Below are positions 1-12,047 of a stretch of DNA of 64,000 nt, piece by piece. The notes under the pieces are model-generated. The model saw nothing but the letters and a program-made list of their open reading frames with translations. It was not told where the DNA came from and searched no databases. Every line of letters starts with the position of its first letter. Position 1 is the stretch's first letter. This stretch comes from Aporrectodea caliginosa (taxonomy: Eukaryota > Annelida > Clitellata > Crassiclitellata > Lumbricidae): NCBI GenBank assembly GCA_020284085.1, contig JACEVL010001005.1, positions 224,698-288,697 of the forward strand, written 5' to 3'. A program made the translations under genes and the position numbers.

Positions 1-458
1 ATAATAATAATAACTTTTAGCGCTGTTATCATAATGTCCATCAATGTCGCTTTAAGGGAAAAAAATCGCAGTCAAAAATCATAATCTAATAGAATAGCCT
101 CTATTAATCCATTTGACTCTTCTATTAACCCTCCGGGCTACCAAGCTTTTTTTGTGACGTTGGCTACCAAGGGGGGTGGTGGTTACCACCACCCCTGGAT
201 TTCGGGTTTGAATTCACATATCATTTCTTGTAATACACCAGTGGATTCAGCATTCAATTCTGTACAGAATGGTATATTTAGTTGTACAATATGTGAATGC
301 ACCTCGAAATTGCATCATTTTTAACAAAGGAACAGATAATTAGCGATATTTTATATTATTGCGTACATTTTGTACTTTTGGATAAACAAATATACGATTA
401 TGTGTGTTTTGAAACTGATCTGTGTATCCAAGATACACAAATACATACCTACACAATT

Positions 459-2767
459 TAGGGTGCATCACTTGTAATGGTGAAATTTTTTTATATTTTT
501 CTTTGATTTGTAATAGCTGGGGAAAGTTGTCACTATATATTAGAAGCAAAATGTAAAAAAAATTAACGAGATTGTAAAATGTTTTGAGGTGCCCCAGAGA
601 GATTTTAGTTTTAGGGGGTCATTAAGCCGAACTAGCGTTTTTCGATTTTTGCCCATGTTTTGGGTCAGTTTTTGCAGCTTCTGGTTAGACCTAGAACAAT
701 TATTACTAGCGATTCATATAGTCTATGTCAAGTAGATTACAAATATGTAAGCCTAAAAGTTGTAGGATAAATAGAACCGGCGCTGCTTTTAATCAAACTT
801 GACGATTTTTCGTGTAAATCAGTCACGTAATCGCGCATAAGCATTTATCCTAAGTTTGATGGTTATTTACTCGAGATGTATAAAGACTTAGATATCAAAC
901 TTTGGGTTGTTGTAGACTAATTATGTGGAGTTTCCAAAAATGTGGACATCAATGCTCTACTATAACAAGAAACAGAGTTTTAAATCATCAAATCTGGAAG
1001 AAATGAGCATGAACGATGCATTGCATACAATGTATACTAGATGTATGGTAGTATGCATAACATTATTGCAAGTAAATCATGCACTGTTGCAATACTCAGT
1101 TGAAGACAATCAATTGGCAACAACATTACATACATTTATAAGTGCCAGTGTCTGCAAAATATCGTCAGAAATAATTACGAGGAAATTAATTAAGCTAGTT
1201 GCACGCAATAGTCAGCTTTTGTGTTAAAGCATGGCATAGTGGCTCGAGCTGCGACTCTTGTTCTAATAAAACCGTCTCTAGCTTCAGCACTGCATACATT
1301 GGCTGAAGATTCTGTCACAAGCTTGACACATCTTTCTACAGCTTGGGTATGACAGGGAAAACGGGGAAAATCTACAACCGGAGCGGAACCATTCGCTACA
1401 AATAGCTTAATTGCATCGTCCGATATACTGACTGTCAGAGGCGGCTCAGTAATTTCGACATCTTGCCAGTTAATGAGTTCCACATAATCATTTGCATCAA
1501 AATCCAGCTGAGGAACTACGAATCGTCGCAAGGCTGTTGGAGCATTTGTCTGTGTTCTCACCTTCAGTATACGGCGCAGCCCGAGTTCTCGAATATGCAA
1601 GCGTTGGTCCGTGATCATTGAAAGCAAAATGTTTTCTGGATGTCCGAAAAAACCATTTCTCTGAATCACGGGATCAACAATTCTTCGCAAGTCTTCTGGG
1701 AGATATCGTGATAGTTCAATCATGCGAAAGAGGTGCAGTGCGCCATCCTTGCATGAAGGTTTTGACTTTATCGAAAACCATAGCGGAACATACACTTTGA
1801 TTATGTACGTTACTAACGACACAAGACTCGTTGATGGCTCGTCACTAGCCACGTACAATCGAAGCAGTCTGTTGGCGGTGGTCAACCATCTGGAATGGTT
1901 TAATTTTCCTGGATCCCGGTTCGATAGTTCGGGCGAACATTTCCCACTGCACACAGCCATGCTGATTTCTAATAAATACCTTTGGTCAGTACTTAAATCT
2001 TTCAACTCAATGGAGGGAAAATCACCAGGAATTCTGGCAAAGTTCGTCAGTGGTAAATGTTCGCATTTTGAAAGCTGCTTACCAATGGGACCCGTGAAAC
2101 CACGAGGACCAGATGTTGACCCATCCAGATTTTGCACCAAGTGCCTCAGCGGAAGCTCATTCGCGTGAAGTTGGCATACGAGCCACTGCAATTTTTTTTT
2201 TTGGGTCTAAAAATAGCCTCTGTCTGACTCCCTATTATACTATTGGCTCTGGTAGCCATAATTATAGTAATAGATCTACCAGGCCTTCCTACGATTACGG
2301 TTAGAATTATTAATGTTATGATTTGTGCTAAGGTTAGGGTTCTGTTTTTGAAGTGATTTTGTTAGGCTTAGTTAGCGCTTGCAGATATTGAAAGCTCTAA
2401 AACATGGCGATTTCATTAAAGATCAGTGCTTAGAAGTATGTTTGAAAGAAATCAAAATTTTGAAGCAAATTTGGCTATATTATTATTTTTTATTTGTAAA
2501 CAAACACTTGCTATTCAAATCCATTATTACCTATATGTTTTAGTTTCGTATAAACACAAATCAGTGCTCTGGTAGCAGTTGTAGACCATCTAAAAATCTT
2601 ATTATATCAAGGACAAGAAAATTTACTAAATTTGCCATGTTAAAAGGCCTACTAAACCCGCACTAAACCAAATATCATGGGGGCACCTCAAGATATTTCT
2701 TAATAATTCCCAAAAAAATCAGGCATGTTTTTGTATCCCAAATACAACTTTTTGCCACTATTAGAAC

Positions 2768-2798
<31 letters not shown>

Positions 2799-2809
2799 GA
2801 TGCACCCTA
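459..2809 (-). mobile_element. hAT-like DNA transposon nested in piggyBac copy 1
   Basis: Inverted ends TAGGGTGCATCACTT lie at 459 and, reverse-complemented, at 2809. They abut piggyBac-element sequence on both sides that is continuous in the second copy (near 3945-3960). TACACA appears at both junctions (450-455 and 2814-2819), suggesting a decayed duplication. The right end runs into about 30 A residues (2768-2797). The element carries one long minus-strand reading frame (1190-2191). TAGGG fits the hAT terminal consensus YARNG, and related elements at 13155, 18816 and 37477 in this window share the AGGG(G)TG terminus. Confidence 0.75.
1190..2191 (-). pseudogene. Transposase-like protein, C-terminal half (LHANELPLRHL family)
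   Basis: An open frame of 333 codons without an ATG near its start; the frame enters directly from an A-rich tract at about 2192. The first residues include LQWLVCQLHANELPLRHL and DGSTSGPRGFTGPIGKQL, motifs I recognise from uncharacterised multicopy transposon proteins of marine invertebrates. A diverged relative of the same block (LHTNELSLQHL) lies at 21890-22035. The N-terminal half, which in relatives carries a D..T..NTG motif, is missing, so this is a truncated gene although the remaining frame has no stop. It belongs to the TAGGGTGCATC element. The transposase superfamily is inferred as hAT-like from termini, not proven. Confidence 0.7.
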
Positions 2810-3458
2810 ACAGTACACATGTTTATATACGTATAAATATGCATCCATACATAATTATATACATGTGCATGTATGCATGCATACATGTACAATGCTGCAT
2901 TCAGCCATTTTCACACAGATTACGCGTATTATTATTTATTTTGATCACTTTCGGTTTTCAAAAGACAAACATGTAAGTATGCAAATGAAGCCCTACATTC
3001 CCTCTAAAGAACGGCATATTTGTTTCTCTTCTGGGAAGAAAACTGAATACGCTACAGACAATAGACAAAAAACTAAGGGGGGAGTCCTTCCATTCAGCCA
3101 TTTTCACACATATTACGGCGTGTTATTATTTATTTTGATCACTTCCGGTTTTCAAAAGACAAACATTTAAGTATGCAAATGAAGCCCTACATTCCCTCTA
3201 AAGAATGGTGTATTTGTTTCTCTTATAGGAAGAATAGTCAATAAGCTACAGTCGAAAAACTATGGAGAGGGGTGGAATCCACCCTCTGGTGCCTCGGGTA
3301 TATCGGGTATAACTTTTGAATGGCGTGGGCTACCACCATGATGTTTACCTCAAAATGTGCGCCAATGAATCTGCTACAGCTACCTAAATTGCACAAATTA
3401 TATTCCATATGAAAAAAATTATGCATAAAAGCGTAGTGGGCGGGGGGTAGCCCGAGGG

Positions 3459-3624
3459 TTAAGATAGACAAAAGGCAGCTCTGTCTATATTATATGACAT
3501 ATCGCTGTAGTAACTGGACCCACCTCTACACTTCTCTAGACCCTCCTTTAATAAATTTGACTGAGCCCATGCTTTTGCGCCTACCGAGCACTTGATACAT
3601 TTTTTACTCAATCTACATATTTAA
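3459..3624. other. Spacer between the two piggyBac-type copies
   Basis: Unique sequence ending in the TTAA target of copy 2 (3621-3624). No coding or structural signal seen. Confidence 0.5.
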
Positions 3625-4585
3625 CCCTCGGGCTACCAAGCTTTTTTTGTAACACGGACTACCAAGGGGGGTGGTTACCACCACCCCCTGGATTTTCGGG
3701 TTTGGTTTCACATATCATATCTTGTAATACACCGATGGATTCAGCATTCAATTCTGCACAGAATGGTATATTTAGTTGTACATTATGTGAATGCACCTCG
3801 AAATTACATCATTTTAACAAAGGAACCGATAATTAGCGATATTTTTATATTATTGCGTACATTTTTTACTTTTTGGATAAACAAATATACGATTATGTGT
3901 GTTTTGAAACTGATCTGTGTATCCAAGATACACAAATACATACCTACACATGTTTATATACGTATAAATATGCATCCATACATATATACATGTACATGTA
4001 TGCATGCATACATTACAATGCTGCATTCAGCTATTTTCACACAGATTACGCGTATTATTATTTATTTTGATCACTTCCGGTTTTCAAAAGACAAACATGT
4101 AAGTATGCAAATGAAGCCCTACATTCCCTCTAAAGAACGGCATATTTGTTTCTCTTCTGGGAAGAAAACTGAACACGCTACAGACAAAAACTAAGGAGGA
4201 GTCCTTCATTCAGCCATTTTTCACGCATATTACGGGTGTTATTATTTATTTTGATCACTTCCGGTTTTCAAAAGACAAACATTTAGGTATGCAAATGAAG
4301 CCCCACATTCCCTCTATAGAATGGTATAATTTGTGTCTCTTAATATTAAATGACGGATAAGATATAGTCAAAAATCTAGGGGGGTGGTATCCACCCCCCC
4401 CCTGGTGCCTCGGGTATATTGGGTATAACTTTTGAATGGCGTGGGCTACCACCATAATGTTTACCTCAAAATGTGCCCCAATGAATCTGCTACAGCTACC
4501 TAATTTGGAAATTTTTATTCCAAATGAAAAAAAATTATGCATAAAAACGTAGGGGGTGGCAACCCCCCCCTTGGTAGCCAGAGGG
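3625..4585. mobile_element. piggyBac-type non-autonomous element, copy 2 (unsplit)
   Basis: Begins CCCTCGGGCTACCAAG after TTAA (3621-3624) and ends with the inverted CTTGGTAGCCAGAGGG before TTAG (4586-4589), a one-base-decayed TTAA. At 961 bp it is the uninterrupted version of the element at 129-3458. It has the same internal tandem duplication (about 4020-4190 and 4205-4350) and the same terminal hairpins made of G-run/C-run. No protein is encoded; small open frames across it do not resemble anything. Confidence 0.83.
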
Positions 4586-4589
4586 TTAG

Positions 4590-5086
4590 TTAACAGATCC
4601 TTCTAAAGCACTTCTGATCTCATGCATTGGAGACATCAAATGTAGGCCTATCAATGCTATCGTTCTCTCTTGCATTAAGCACTATAAATAGTTTGTTGAT
4701 TTGGTCGGAATTCCGGATGCAGACTTAATTCAGCTTGGCTAATCTATCTTCCGGCAATATAGACCTGCCAAATGAACATGGGTGAGGTGCAAGGCGATGT
4801 AGTAACTACTCGAGAAGCATGGTAACCTTTAAAGTCAACGTAGTGCATTAATGCAAAGGCTATGTAGGCCAAATTGCCAGAAGGTGACTCTCTGGAAGCG
4901 ACGGATAATAGCGCGTCCAAAAATATATCCAATTTAAATGCATGGGACACTTAGCGACAGTTTTGTCAGCTGCCATAGTTGGATGCCAACTAGACTAAGT
5001 GTTAAACCAGTCAATCACCTCGTGAAGTGCATGATACTGATGGCAGATAAGCAAGGTTTGCTATGCCGCTATCGTAATGGAGACTC
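4590..5086. other. No recognised feature
   Basis: Flank between the second piggyBac-type copy and the mariner insertion. Short open frames occur on both strands but none resembles a known family. Confidence 0.4.
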
Positions 5087-5088
5087 TA

Positions 5089-6469
5089 CACTGTGTCCGG
5101 AAAAATTCCGACCCCCTGAGATACGAATGAGAGAACTAGTAAATTGTCATCAATTTTTAAAATTCCAAAAACAATTTAATCCTGAAATATTAGTGAACTA
5201 TAATTTATGTTCAAAATGTCCGCCATTGGCTTCAACACAAGCTACGAGACGCACACGCCACTGACTAACGGCAGCATCGACGACCAGTTGATCAAATTCA
5301 TCCCAAGCATTAACAATTCGCTCACGGAGTTCTTCAATGTTTCTGACCTTTGTCTTGTATACCTTCTCCTGCATTATTCCCCAAATTTTATAATCAACAG
5401 GATTTAAGTCCGGACTGTTTGGAGGCCAAAGATTTGGAGGTATAAAATCTGGAGTCTCCTTTATCAGCAGTTCGACAGTTTCACGTGCTCGGTGAGCTGG
5501 AGCACCATCTTGTTGAAATGTGTAGTAATCTGAATATTGCCTGATATCAGGTAATAATTTTTCCAACAACAAAGAATCTCGATAGTAAGCTCCATTTATT
5601 TTAACGCCAGGTTCTATGAAATGTATGTCTGTTTTACCAAGAGCAGATACACCAACTGAAACCATTACTGACTGGCTGAATGTTGGGCGAGTACTAAGCA
5701 AACGATTAGCTGGGATGTTTTTCTTCCGAGTTCCGGTGGCAACGTACAGACGATCATTTTGACTGTTCTTTGGTGTGGCGATGGTAAACAACTTTTCGTC
5801 TGTAAACCAAATAAAGTTTACCATTTCATCAGGATAGCGATCTAACAAAATCCTTGAACGCTCGAGCCGTGCTTCCTTGTTGGCTTCTGTTAATTCAGTC
5901 GCTCGTCTTTTCTTTAAACACTTCAGATGAAGGTCATTTTTGACAATTTCGTGCACTGAAGTTTTTGAAATTCCAGTCTCTCGAGCGATTTCTCTTAGCG
6001 TTAGATGTGATTGAGGTCGATCTTCTTGACTTAAAACGAGATCCTCAACTTTTTCGATATTTTCAGTTGTCCGTGCAACTCTCGGTCTACCGCTACCCTT
6101 GCGACGCTTACACGATTCGGTTAGATCAATTTTTCGTATAAGGTACTTTAGTCCACCTAATGTCCAACCCTTGTTCGGAAATTTTTTCAGAAACTTCTTG
6201 GCTCCATATTTCTTGTTTTGGCGTAAAAATTTTATAACAATTTTGTCTTCCTCGCTAAACGCCATTTTCTTGCAACTTTGTTTACAAAATATAAAACTCA
6301 AATACGTCACTATGACGTAAGTTTAAACGGGGCCGTTAATACATTACAAAGAATTTCGTTTGTAAGTATGTCAAGATGAAAATGCTTTTGTATTTTTTTA
6401 AATCGATTATTATCTACTATAGTTTTTTTAACCACATCTGTGGGGGTCGGAATTTTTCCGGACACAGTG
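5089..6469 (-). mobile_element. Complete mariner-type transposon (DD37D), intact
   Basis: Both ends carry the same 28-bp inverted repeat (5089-5116 and 6442-6469), starting CACTGTGTCCGGAAAAATTC, with no mismatch between the two. TA flanks each end (5087-5088 and 6470-6471), the IS630/Tc1/mariner target duplication. The 1381-bp element holds a single uninterrupted transposase gene on the minus strand. Identical termini and an intact gene indicate a young copy. The spacing of the catalytic residues places it in the D,D37D (maT-like) group rather than classical DD34D mariner or DD34E Tc1. Confidence 0.95.
5198..6265 (-). CDS. Mariner-family transposase, DD37D (maT-like)
   Basis: A DNA cut-and-paste transposase of 355 residues starting at the ATG whose product begins MAFSEEDK. 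An upstream in-frame extension of about 15 residues is not needed. The N-terminal third is a paired helix-turn-helix DNA-binding region (two HTH, about residues 1-50 and 70-125) joined by a GRPR linker at 59-62. The catalytic RNase H-fold shows FTDEK (D156), QQDGAPAH (D253) and SPDLNPVDY (D291). There are 37 residues between the second and third aspartates, hence DD37D. Length is normal for the family. No stop, frameshift or missing catalytic residue is seen, so the protein could be functional. It probably binds the 28-bp terminal repeats flanking it. Confidence 0.96.
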   Translation of the reverse strand: MAFSEEDKIVIKFLRQNKKYGAKKFLKKFPNKGWTLGGLKYLIRKIDLTESCKRRKGSGRPRVARTTENIEKVEDLVLSQEDRPQSHLTLREIARETGISKTSVHEIVKNDLHLKCLKKRRATELTEANKEARLERSRILLDRYPDEMVNFIWFTDEKLFTIATPKNSQNDRLYVATGTRKKNIPANRLLSTRPTFSQSVMVSVGVSALGKTDIHFIEPGVKINGAYYRDSLLLEKLLPDIRQYSDYYTFQQDGAPAHRARETVELLIKETPDFIPPNLWPPNSPDLNPVDYKIWGIMQEKVYKTKVRNIEELRERIVNAWDEFDQLVVDAAVSQWRVRLVACVEANGGHFEHKL

Positions 6470-6679
6470 TACATGTAAGCGGTTGCAAAATTGACCAGCA
6501 TGTGCAGTGGGTATATCATAGTGGATGCGCTACTTTTGTCGCTTCCGCAGAGCTCGGTTAGTTCTGCGCTCAATAAAATTATTTCTTCGGTAGGCCCTAT
6601 GCCCGTATTATGTGCTCTGAAATTATTAACTTAAATCAGTTCTCATTATTAGCACAGAGAAATGTTCACACTTTACTAT

Positions 6680-6790
6680 TGTCAATGATTTTGGGACACG
6701 GTAGCCGATTGGTTGCAATGTGAAGAGCACGGGTTCGAGGATCACCTCAGACAGTTACAGTTTAAGGACATTGAGAAAGTTTTTCATTCA
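6680..6790 (+). repeat. Possible tRNA-derived SINE head
   Basis: GGTAGCCGATTGG (A-box-like) is followed about 20 bp later by ACGGGTTCGAGGATC (B-box-like), the spacing expected of an internal RNA polymerase III promoter. No clear tail or duplicate is visible, and the B box deviates from the usual GGTTCGANNCC. Tentative. Confidence 0.35.
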
Positions 6791-6854
6791 CAATTGCTCA
6801 GCATCATCGATAGATGCTTGGTCATTATAACATTTTTAGAAACATTGGAGTAAT

Positions 6855-8335
<1,481 letters not shown>

Positions 8336-8339
8336 GATA

Positions 8340-8341
8340 AC

Positions 8342-8399
<58 letters not shown>

Positions 8400-8478
8400 T
8401 CTTTTCTTTAATAAGCGCCTGACAAACGCACTGCGCTGTACATTTACTTGTTATGCAATTTAAATCTTAACTACTAAC

Positions 8479-8570
<92 letters not shown>

Positions 8571-8572
8571 CC
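8340..8572 (+). repeat. AAT microsatellites with a LINE tail fragment between
   Basis: Two AAT arrays (about 8340-8398 and 8480-8572) flank roughly 80 bp resembling the reverse complement of the LINE 3' tail at 32130-32290 (TTCTTTAATAA, TGACAAACGCA, TATGCAATT, CTAACTACTAAC). AAT arrays therefore seem to derive from tails of successive insertions. Confidence 0.7.
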
Positions 8573-8726
8573 TTGACACCTAGGGGAAAAATAAAATTAA
8601 AAATAATAAAAAAAATAATAAAATAAAAATAGCAGCAGCAACAACAACAACAATAATAATGACAAAATCAGTAACAGCGGCAACAAGAAAGCAATATGCA
8701 CTTTCTGTAAAGCAAATTAACGGCCA

Positions 8727-8985
8727 GTGATGGGCAAAAGTTAACTAAAAAGTTGCAAACTTCTAGTTTAACAAAAAATTTAGTTAAGTCAGAAGTTTAA
8801 CTAAACAAAAGTTTAGTGAAAAGCAAAGTTTAACTAATATTGTTTAGTTATTAACTATAGAAAGAATCAACAACTATCTTTCTTCCGCAGTAATTTTCAT
8901 TGGTAACTGGTTTTATTACATCATCGTTTGCATTATCAACTTTCTTCATGATTTTTTTGTGAAACTGTACTAGGACTATTATAGT
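8727..8985 (+). mobile_element. hAT-type element, left terminal part
   Basis: Begins CAGTGATGGGCAAAAGTTAA, a typical hAT CAGTG terminus, followed by degenerate AGTTTAACTAA repeats. The same sequence recurs at 52432-52900. No matching right end is seen here, so the copy is probably truncated by the SINE at about 8988. Confidence 0.65.
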
Positions 8986-8987
8986 AT

Positions 8988-9265
8988 GTATGTATGTATG
9001 AGCACTTGTTATAGCGCCCCATCAAGATTTCTACTCAGAGGCGCTCCCGACTACAGCGCGTACACTGAATCGGAGTTTCACGACGAAGCGCAAAAGCAAT
9101 TGCGAGTGAAGAACTTGCCCAGGGATCCCTACGCGACGGCTTGAGGTGGATTCGAACCCGCAACACTCCGGCTGCAAGGCACCAAATATACCCCTGAGGT
9201 GGATTCGAACCCGCAACCCTCCGGCTGCAAGGCACCGAACATACCTCTACACCACTGCGCCCCAC
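8988..9265 (-). mobile_element. tRNA-derived SINE with LINE-shared 3' tail
   Basis: Reading the minus strand from 9265: GTGGGGCGCAGTGGTGTAG (A-box-like), then GCGGGTTCGAATCC (B-box consensus), the internal RNA polymerase III promoter of a tRNA-derived SINE. About 50 bp of the head including the B box is duplicated in tandem (9133-9187 and 9190-9245). The 3' end (about 9000-9045) reads CTCTGAGTAG...GGGGCGCTATA, the same tail as the L2-type LINE copies ending at 17455 and 27255, and finishes in a CATA-type microsatellite. Confidence 0.82.
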
Positions 9266-9296
9266 GATATATTTATATATTTAATATATCAACATA

Positions 9297-9375
9297 GGGG
9301 GTTATAATTGTCCGGGGGTAATTGTCCGGGGTTGTTGTCCGGGGGTTATTGTCCGGGGGTTATTGTCCTGTTACC
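9297..9375 (+). repeat. Short tandem repeat TTGTCCGGGGG(TTA)
   Basis: Five imperfect copies of a 17-18-bp unit built on ATTGTCCGGGGG. The organisation is like the terminal repeats of the Mutator-like elements at 49575 and 53938, but no partner end or target duplication was found. Confidence 0.7.
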
Positions 9376-9859
9376 CTACAAACATTATTAATGCGCGTAA
9401 GGTCACACAGAAATGCGATTCTGAAGTGTGGCTAGTCAGTCGCCAGATGAAAACATTTTGTTAACGACGCTACAAAAGTCGTTTGATTAGTTTAGAATGA
9501 CATGCTCCATGAATCTATGCATGTGCTGATTATTTACGACATGATACATACGTAGCTTTCTTGCAAAGCCTGGTCTATGTTCGCTGGTTCGAAAAAATCT
9601 CCAAGACTAAGCTAACCTGCTGACACATGAAAATTTTAGTCATCACCATAGTTAAAACTGACTTAATGATCAGTCAAGATCTGGAACATAATTTTTGTTA
9701 GCAGTTGTATTTGGAACTGTCCCGGATTCCTCGAACACGATTGAGCACGTGTGAGCTGTTGCATAGAATGCTTCAATAGTCAGTAACTCAGTATGCGCAT
9801 TGCGCACAGTAGCTATAACTCTTTGGAGACTGTTTGCAGATCCGTTGTTGTAAATAGCT
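9376..9859. other. Mostly unassigned; dispersed repeat at 9393-9455
   Basis: 9393-9455 matches 18256-18325 (GCGCG.AAGGTCACAC ... AGTCAG.CGCCAG), so it is a dispersed element of unknown type. The rest shows nothing recognisable. Confidence 0.5.
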
Positions 9860-10420
9860 TCATGTAATTGTAATTGTAATTAGCAACTTCTATTGCGCCG
9901 GTGTCTAAACCACAAGGCATCAACCGATGGCACACCAAAACCAAGCCGTAATCAGGTCAATATACAAAAGATCAGTCCGTAAGAGACAGAGAGACAGCCT
10001 ACGGTGGATAAGCAATTTGAAAGAGGTAAGTTTTCAGCTGAGAACGAAATGTAATGCAATGTAATGTAAATCTTCGAAAATTTCTCAGGGCCCACGAAAG
10101 CCACGTCAGGGAGACCAGCTTAACACCGGCGCTATATCAAATCAAGTCCACAATAGCCAAACTCCTCTGTTCGTTTCGGTGCCAGGTCAAAATCCGGGAG
10201 GTCAAGCCGAGGATGGTGCTACGGTGGCAATTCGTGATGATGGTGGTCGTATGATGACCCGAAATGAACCAAGCGACTGAGCACAGCGTACAGACACAGG
10301 AAGAGAGTTCCAAAAAGAAATGACAGGCGTTCTTTGGAAGTACGGAGACCATTCATAACGAGAATCTGCAGGGCATCTTATGCTGATGAAGTTTTCTGCC
10401 ATTGTTGGCTCTGAACCGTT
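9860..10420 (-). pseudogene. LINE 3' end, 5'-truncated and decayed
   Basis: The minus strand shows degraded C-terminal LINE sequence (fragments such as WNSLPVSVRCAQSLGSFRV). It ends at low coordinates in a tail of TTACAA-type repeats (9864-9882, read as TGTAAT on +). The same tail type closes the fragment at 31544-31900. No intact domain remains. Confidence 0.6.
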
Positions 10421-11023
10421 AGTGGCCGTGGGCCCGCGGTCAGTCGCATTCGTAGAGCTCGTGTGTTATCTCCGGTTTATAAAGTAGAGGATATTACACA
10501 AAATGCAAAACCAGTTCTTTATTAGCAGCACATATTTATATGCTTGTCAATTAGACCTATCTGAGCTTCACTGGGAGTGATTTAATAAGGCGATCATGGT
10601 CAAGTGACTTCGAGATTCACAAATAAAGCACTCTGCCTGTCTTGATGTTGCATTACTTAATTCTTTCTATCACCTAACCTTATTCGATACATCAAGTTAG
10701 TGGCCGAACTCACATAAAAACGATCGAAGCACTTTTATATCGTTATCACTTCTCTTCTTCTCTTTTATCTCCTAATCTATTTTATTCTTTCGTCAAAAGT
10801 AAATCACAACAGTAGATCACTACCTAATCACTCTGCCTTGGACATCAGGCCTTGTCCTCGACCTTCCCTTCTCGTCAATTTTCTCAACTCGTAGCAACGC
10901 ATACTAATTGCCTTGTTCAGCTGCCCAGTGCCCATGTACTACAAAGATTGATGTGGAGGGGAGGGCTAGGAATAGGTTCAACGACATGGTATTAGCCGAA
11001 AAGCGAAAAATGATCATTGGGTT
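10421..11023. other. No recognised feature
   Basis: No coding similarity, terminal repeats or tRNA-like boxes that I can identify. Confidence 0.4.
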
Positions 11024-11031
11024 GTTGGCAG

Positions 11032-11449
11032 CAGTGTTGTCACAGCTGGGGTTTTCTCACTAGATCTGGGGTTAGCGCCTCCGTCTGGGGTTCTGGGGAT
11101 TTTTTGGCAAAATATGCATAAATCTGGGGATATTTCTGACCATTGGCATTTTTTATGCATAATACACATATTTATATTGTGATTAAATGTAAAATCTTAT
11201 ACGCTATATAAATTTTAGTCCACAACATATAATTTATTTTCAATACAGGGTGTGTTACTGTCGCTGTCACACGCCAGAGGTGCTGGCATAGACCAAAATG
11301 GTAATAGCTTGCTACGGCCCTGCTAGTAGCATGCTTACTTTCTCATTTTCCAGATTTTATGCCTAATATTGGAGTCTATATGTCTGGGATTTTCTGGGTT
11401 TTTCGGAAGGAAATCTAGGGTTATTTCGAAAACCTGAGTGGCAACACTG
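11032..11449. mobile_element. hAT MITE with 8-bp target duplication
   Basis: Inverted ends CAGTGTTGTCAC and GTGGCAACACTG (one mismatch) bound 418 bp. Perfect GTTGGCAG duplications flank it (11024-11031 and 11450-11457). Eight-bp duplications and CAGTG ends are diagnostic of hAT. No coding capacity. Confidence 0.92.
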
Positions 11450-11639
11450 GTTGGCAGTATTGACTAATAAGTTGCACATAAGCGATAAAAAGGTTGTTAA
11501 CCTCGGACGAGAATCCGTCGGCTGAGCTCTTCGTTTTGGGCGCTGGAGTTCGTCGATGGTGACTTGTATGTTTCAGGCGGGGTTTGCCTAGACATGTAGA
11601 TGACTCAGTCTGTCGTGGTGACTTTAGCATCGGAGTTGA

Positions 11640-11775
11640 CAAGGGATGGGCGCCGTTATTGGCTGTCAGCTTTCCCGTCCCGTTTGTTTTGTGTTAAGAT
11701 GTATGTAAACCAGAGGGCGGTTTGGCGACTGGTATAATAAAGAATATACTTACTAATAATTTACTTACTTAAATG
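11640..11775 (+). mobile_element. LINE/SINE 3' tail fragment (AATAAAGAATATACTTACT tail)
   Basis: GATGTATGTAAACCAGAG...AATAAAGAATATACTTACT matches the inverted copy at 40655-40810 (TGTATGTACACCAGAG...TTAAAGAATATACTTACTT). It is a retroelement 3' end with an embedded AATAAA signal and a TTAC-type tail. No coding part is retained. Confidence 0.65.
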
Positions 11776-11844
11776 TTAAGCTATAGTAATTGTCTTGTTG
11801 AGCTGCCTTCCTGCAGCTGTTCTTGGTGCAAATACATATATGGA

Positions 11845-11950
11845 GAGGGGATAGTATAAAGGATAACATTCTTGCCTGAAGTTCCCACGGACCCGGTTCG
11901 ATTCTCGTAGGGTCCATGGGTTTAGCTCACGCCTTCATTCCCTAGGTGGC
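11845..11950 (+). mobile_element. tRNA-derived SINE head
   Basis: GGATAGTATAAAGGATAAC followed by CCCGGTTCGATTCTCG, a consensus B box, at tRNA-like spacing. The body downstream is unassigned. Confidence 0.55.
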
Positions 11951-12047
11951 AGCAAAAGTACAATGAGCTCGCGCCTTGCTTGACTGCAACTTTGTTGATT
12001 TATGTCTTCTGTAATTTGTGTTCTTGTGAGTTGTTTAATCGTCATAA

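Larger units (their letters stand above)
129..3458. mobile_element. piggyBac-type non-autonomous element, copy 1 (split by an insertion)
   Basis: The termini CCCTCCGGGCTACCAAG and its inverted counterpart ending CCCGAGGG are each flanked by TTAA (125-128 and 3459-3462), the hallmark of piggyBac insertion. A GC-rich hairpin lies just inside each end. About 190 bp of the interior occurs twice in tandem (around 2900-3060 and 3090-3240). No transposase of its own is visible. The sequence matches 3625-4585 closely except for the 2.35-kb hAT-like insertion at 459-2809, so copy 2 serves as the empty-site reference. Piggybac assignment rests on TTAA plus the CCCT/AGGG ends. Confidence 0.82.

Noticed and set aside
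2725..4194. Apparent coding frames repeated in both halves of 2.7-4.2 kb
   Set aside because: They lie in non-coding interiors of the two piggyBac-type copies and show no conserved protein motif.
9133..9265. Possible functional tRNA gene(s) on the minus strand
   Set aside because: A and B boxes are present, but no complete cloverleaf or 3' end is evident, and the unit continues into a SINE body with a LINE tail.
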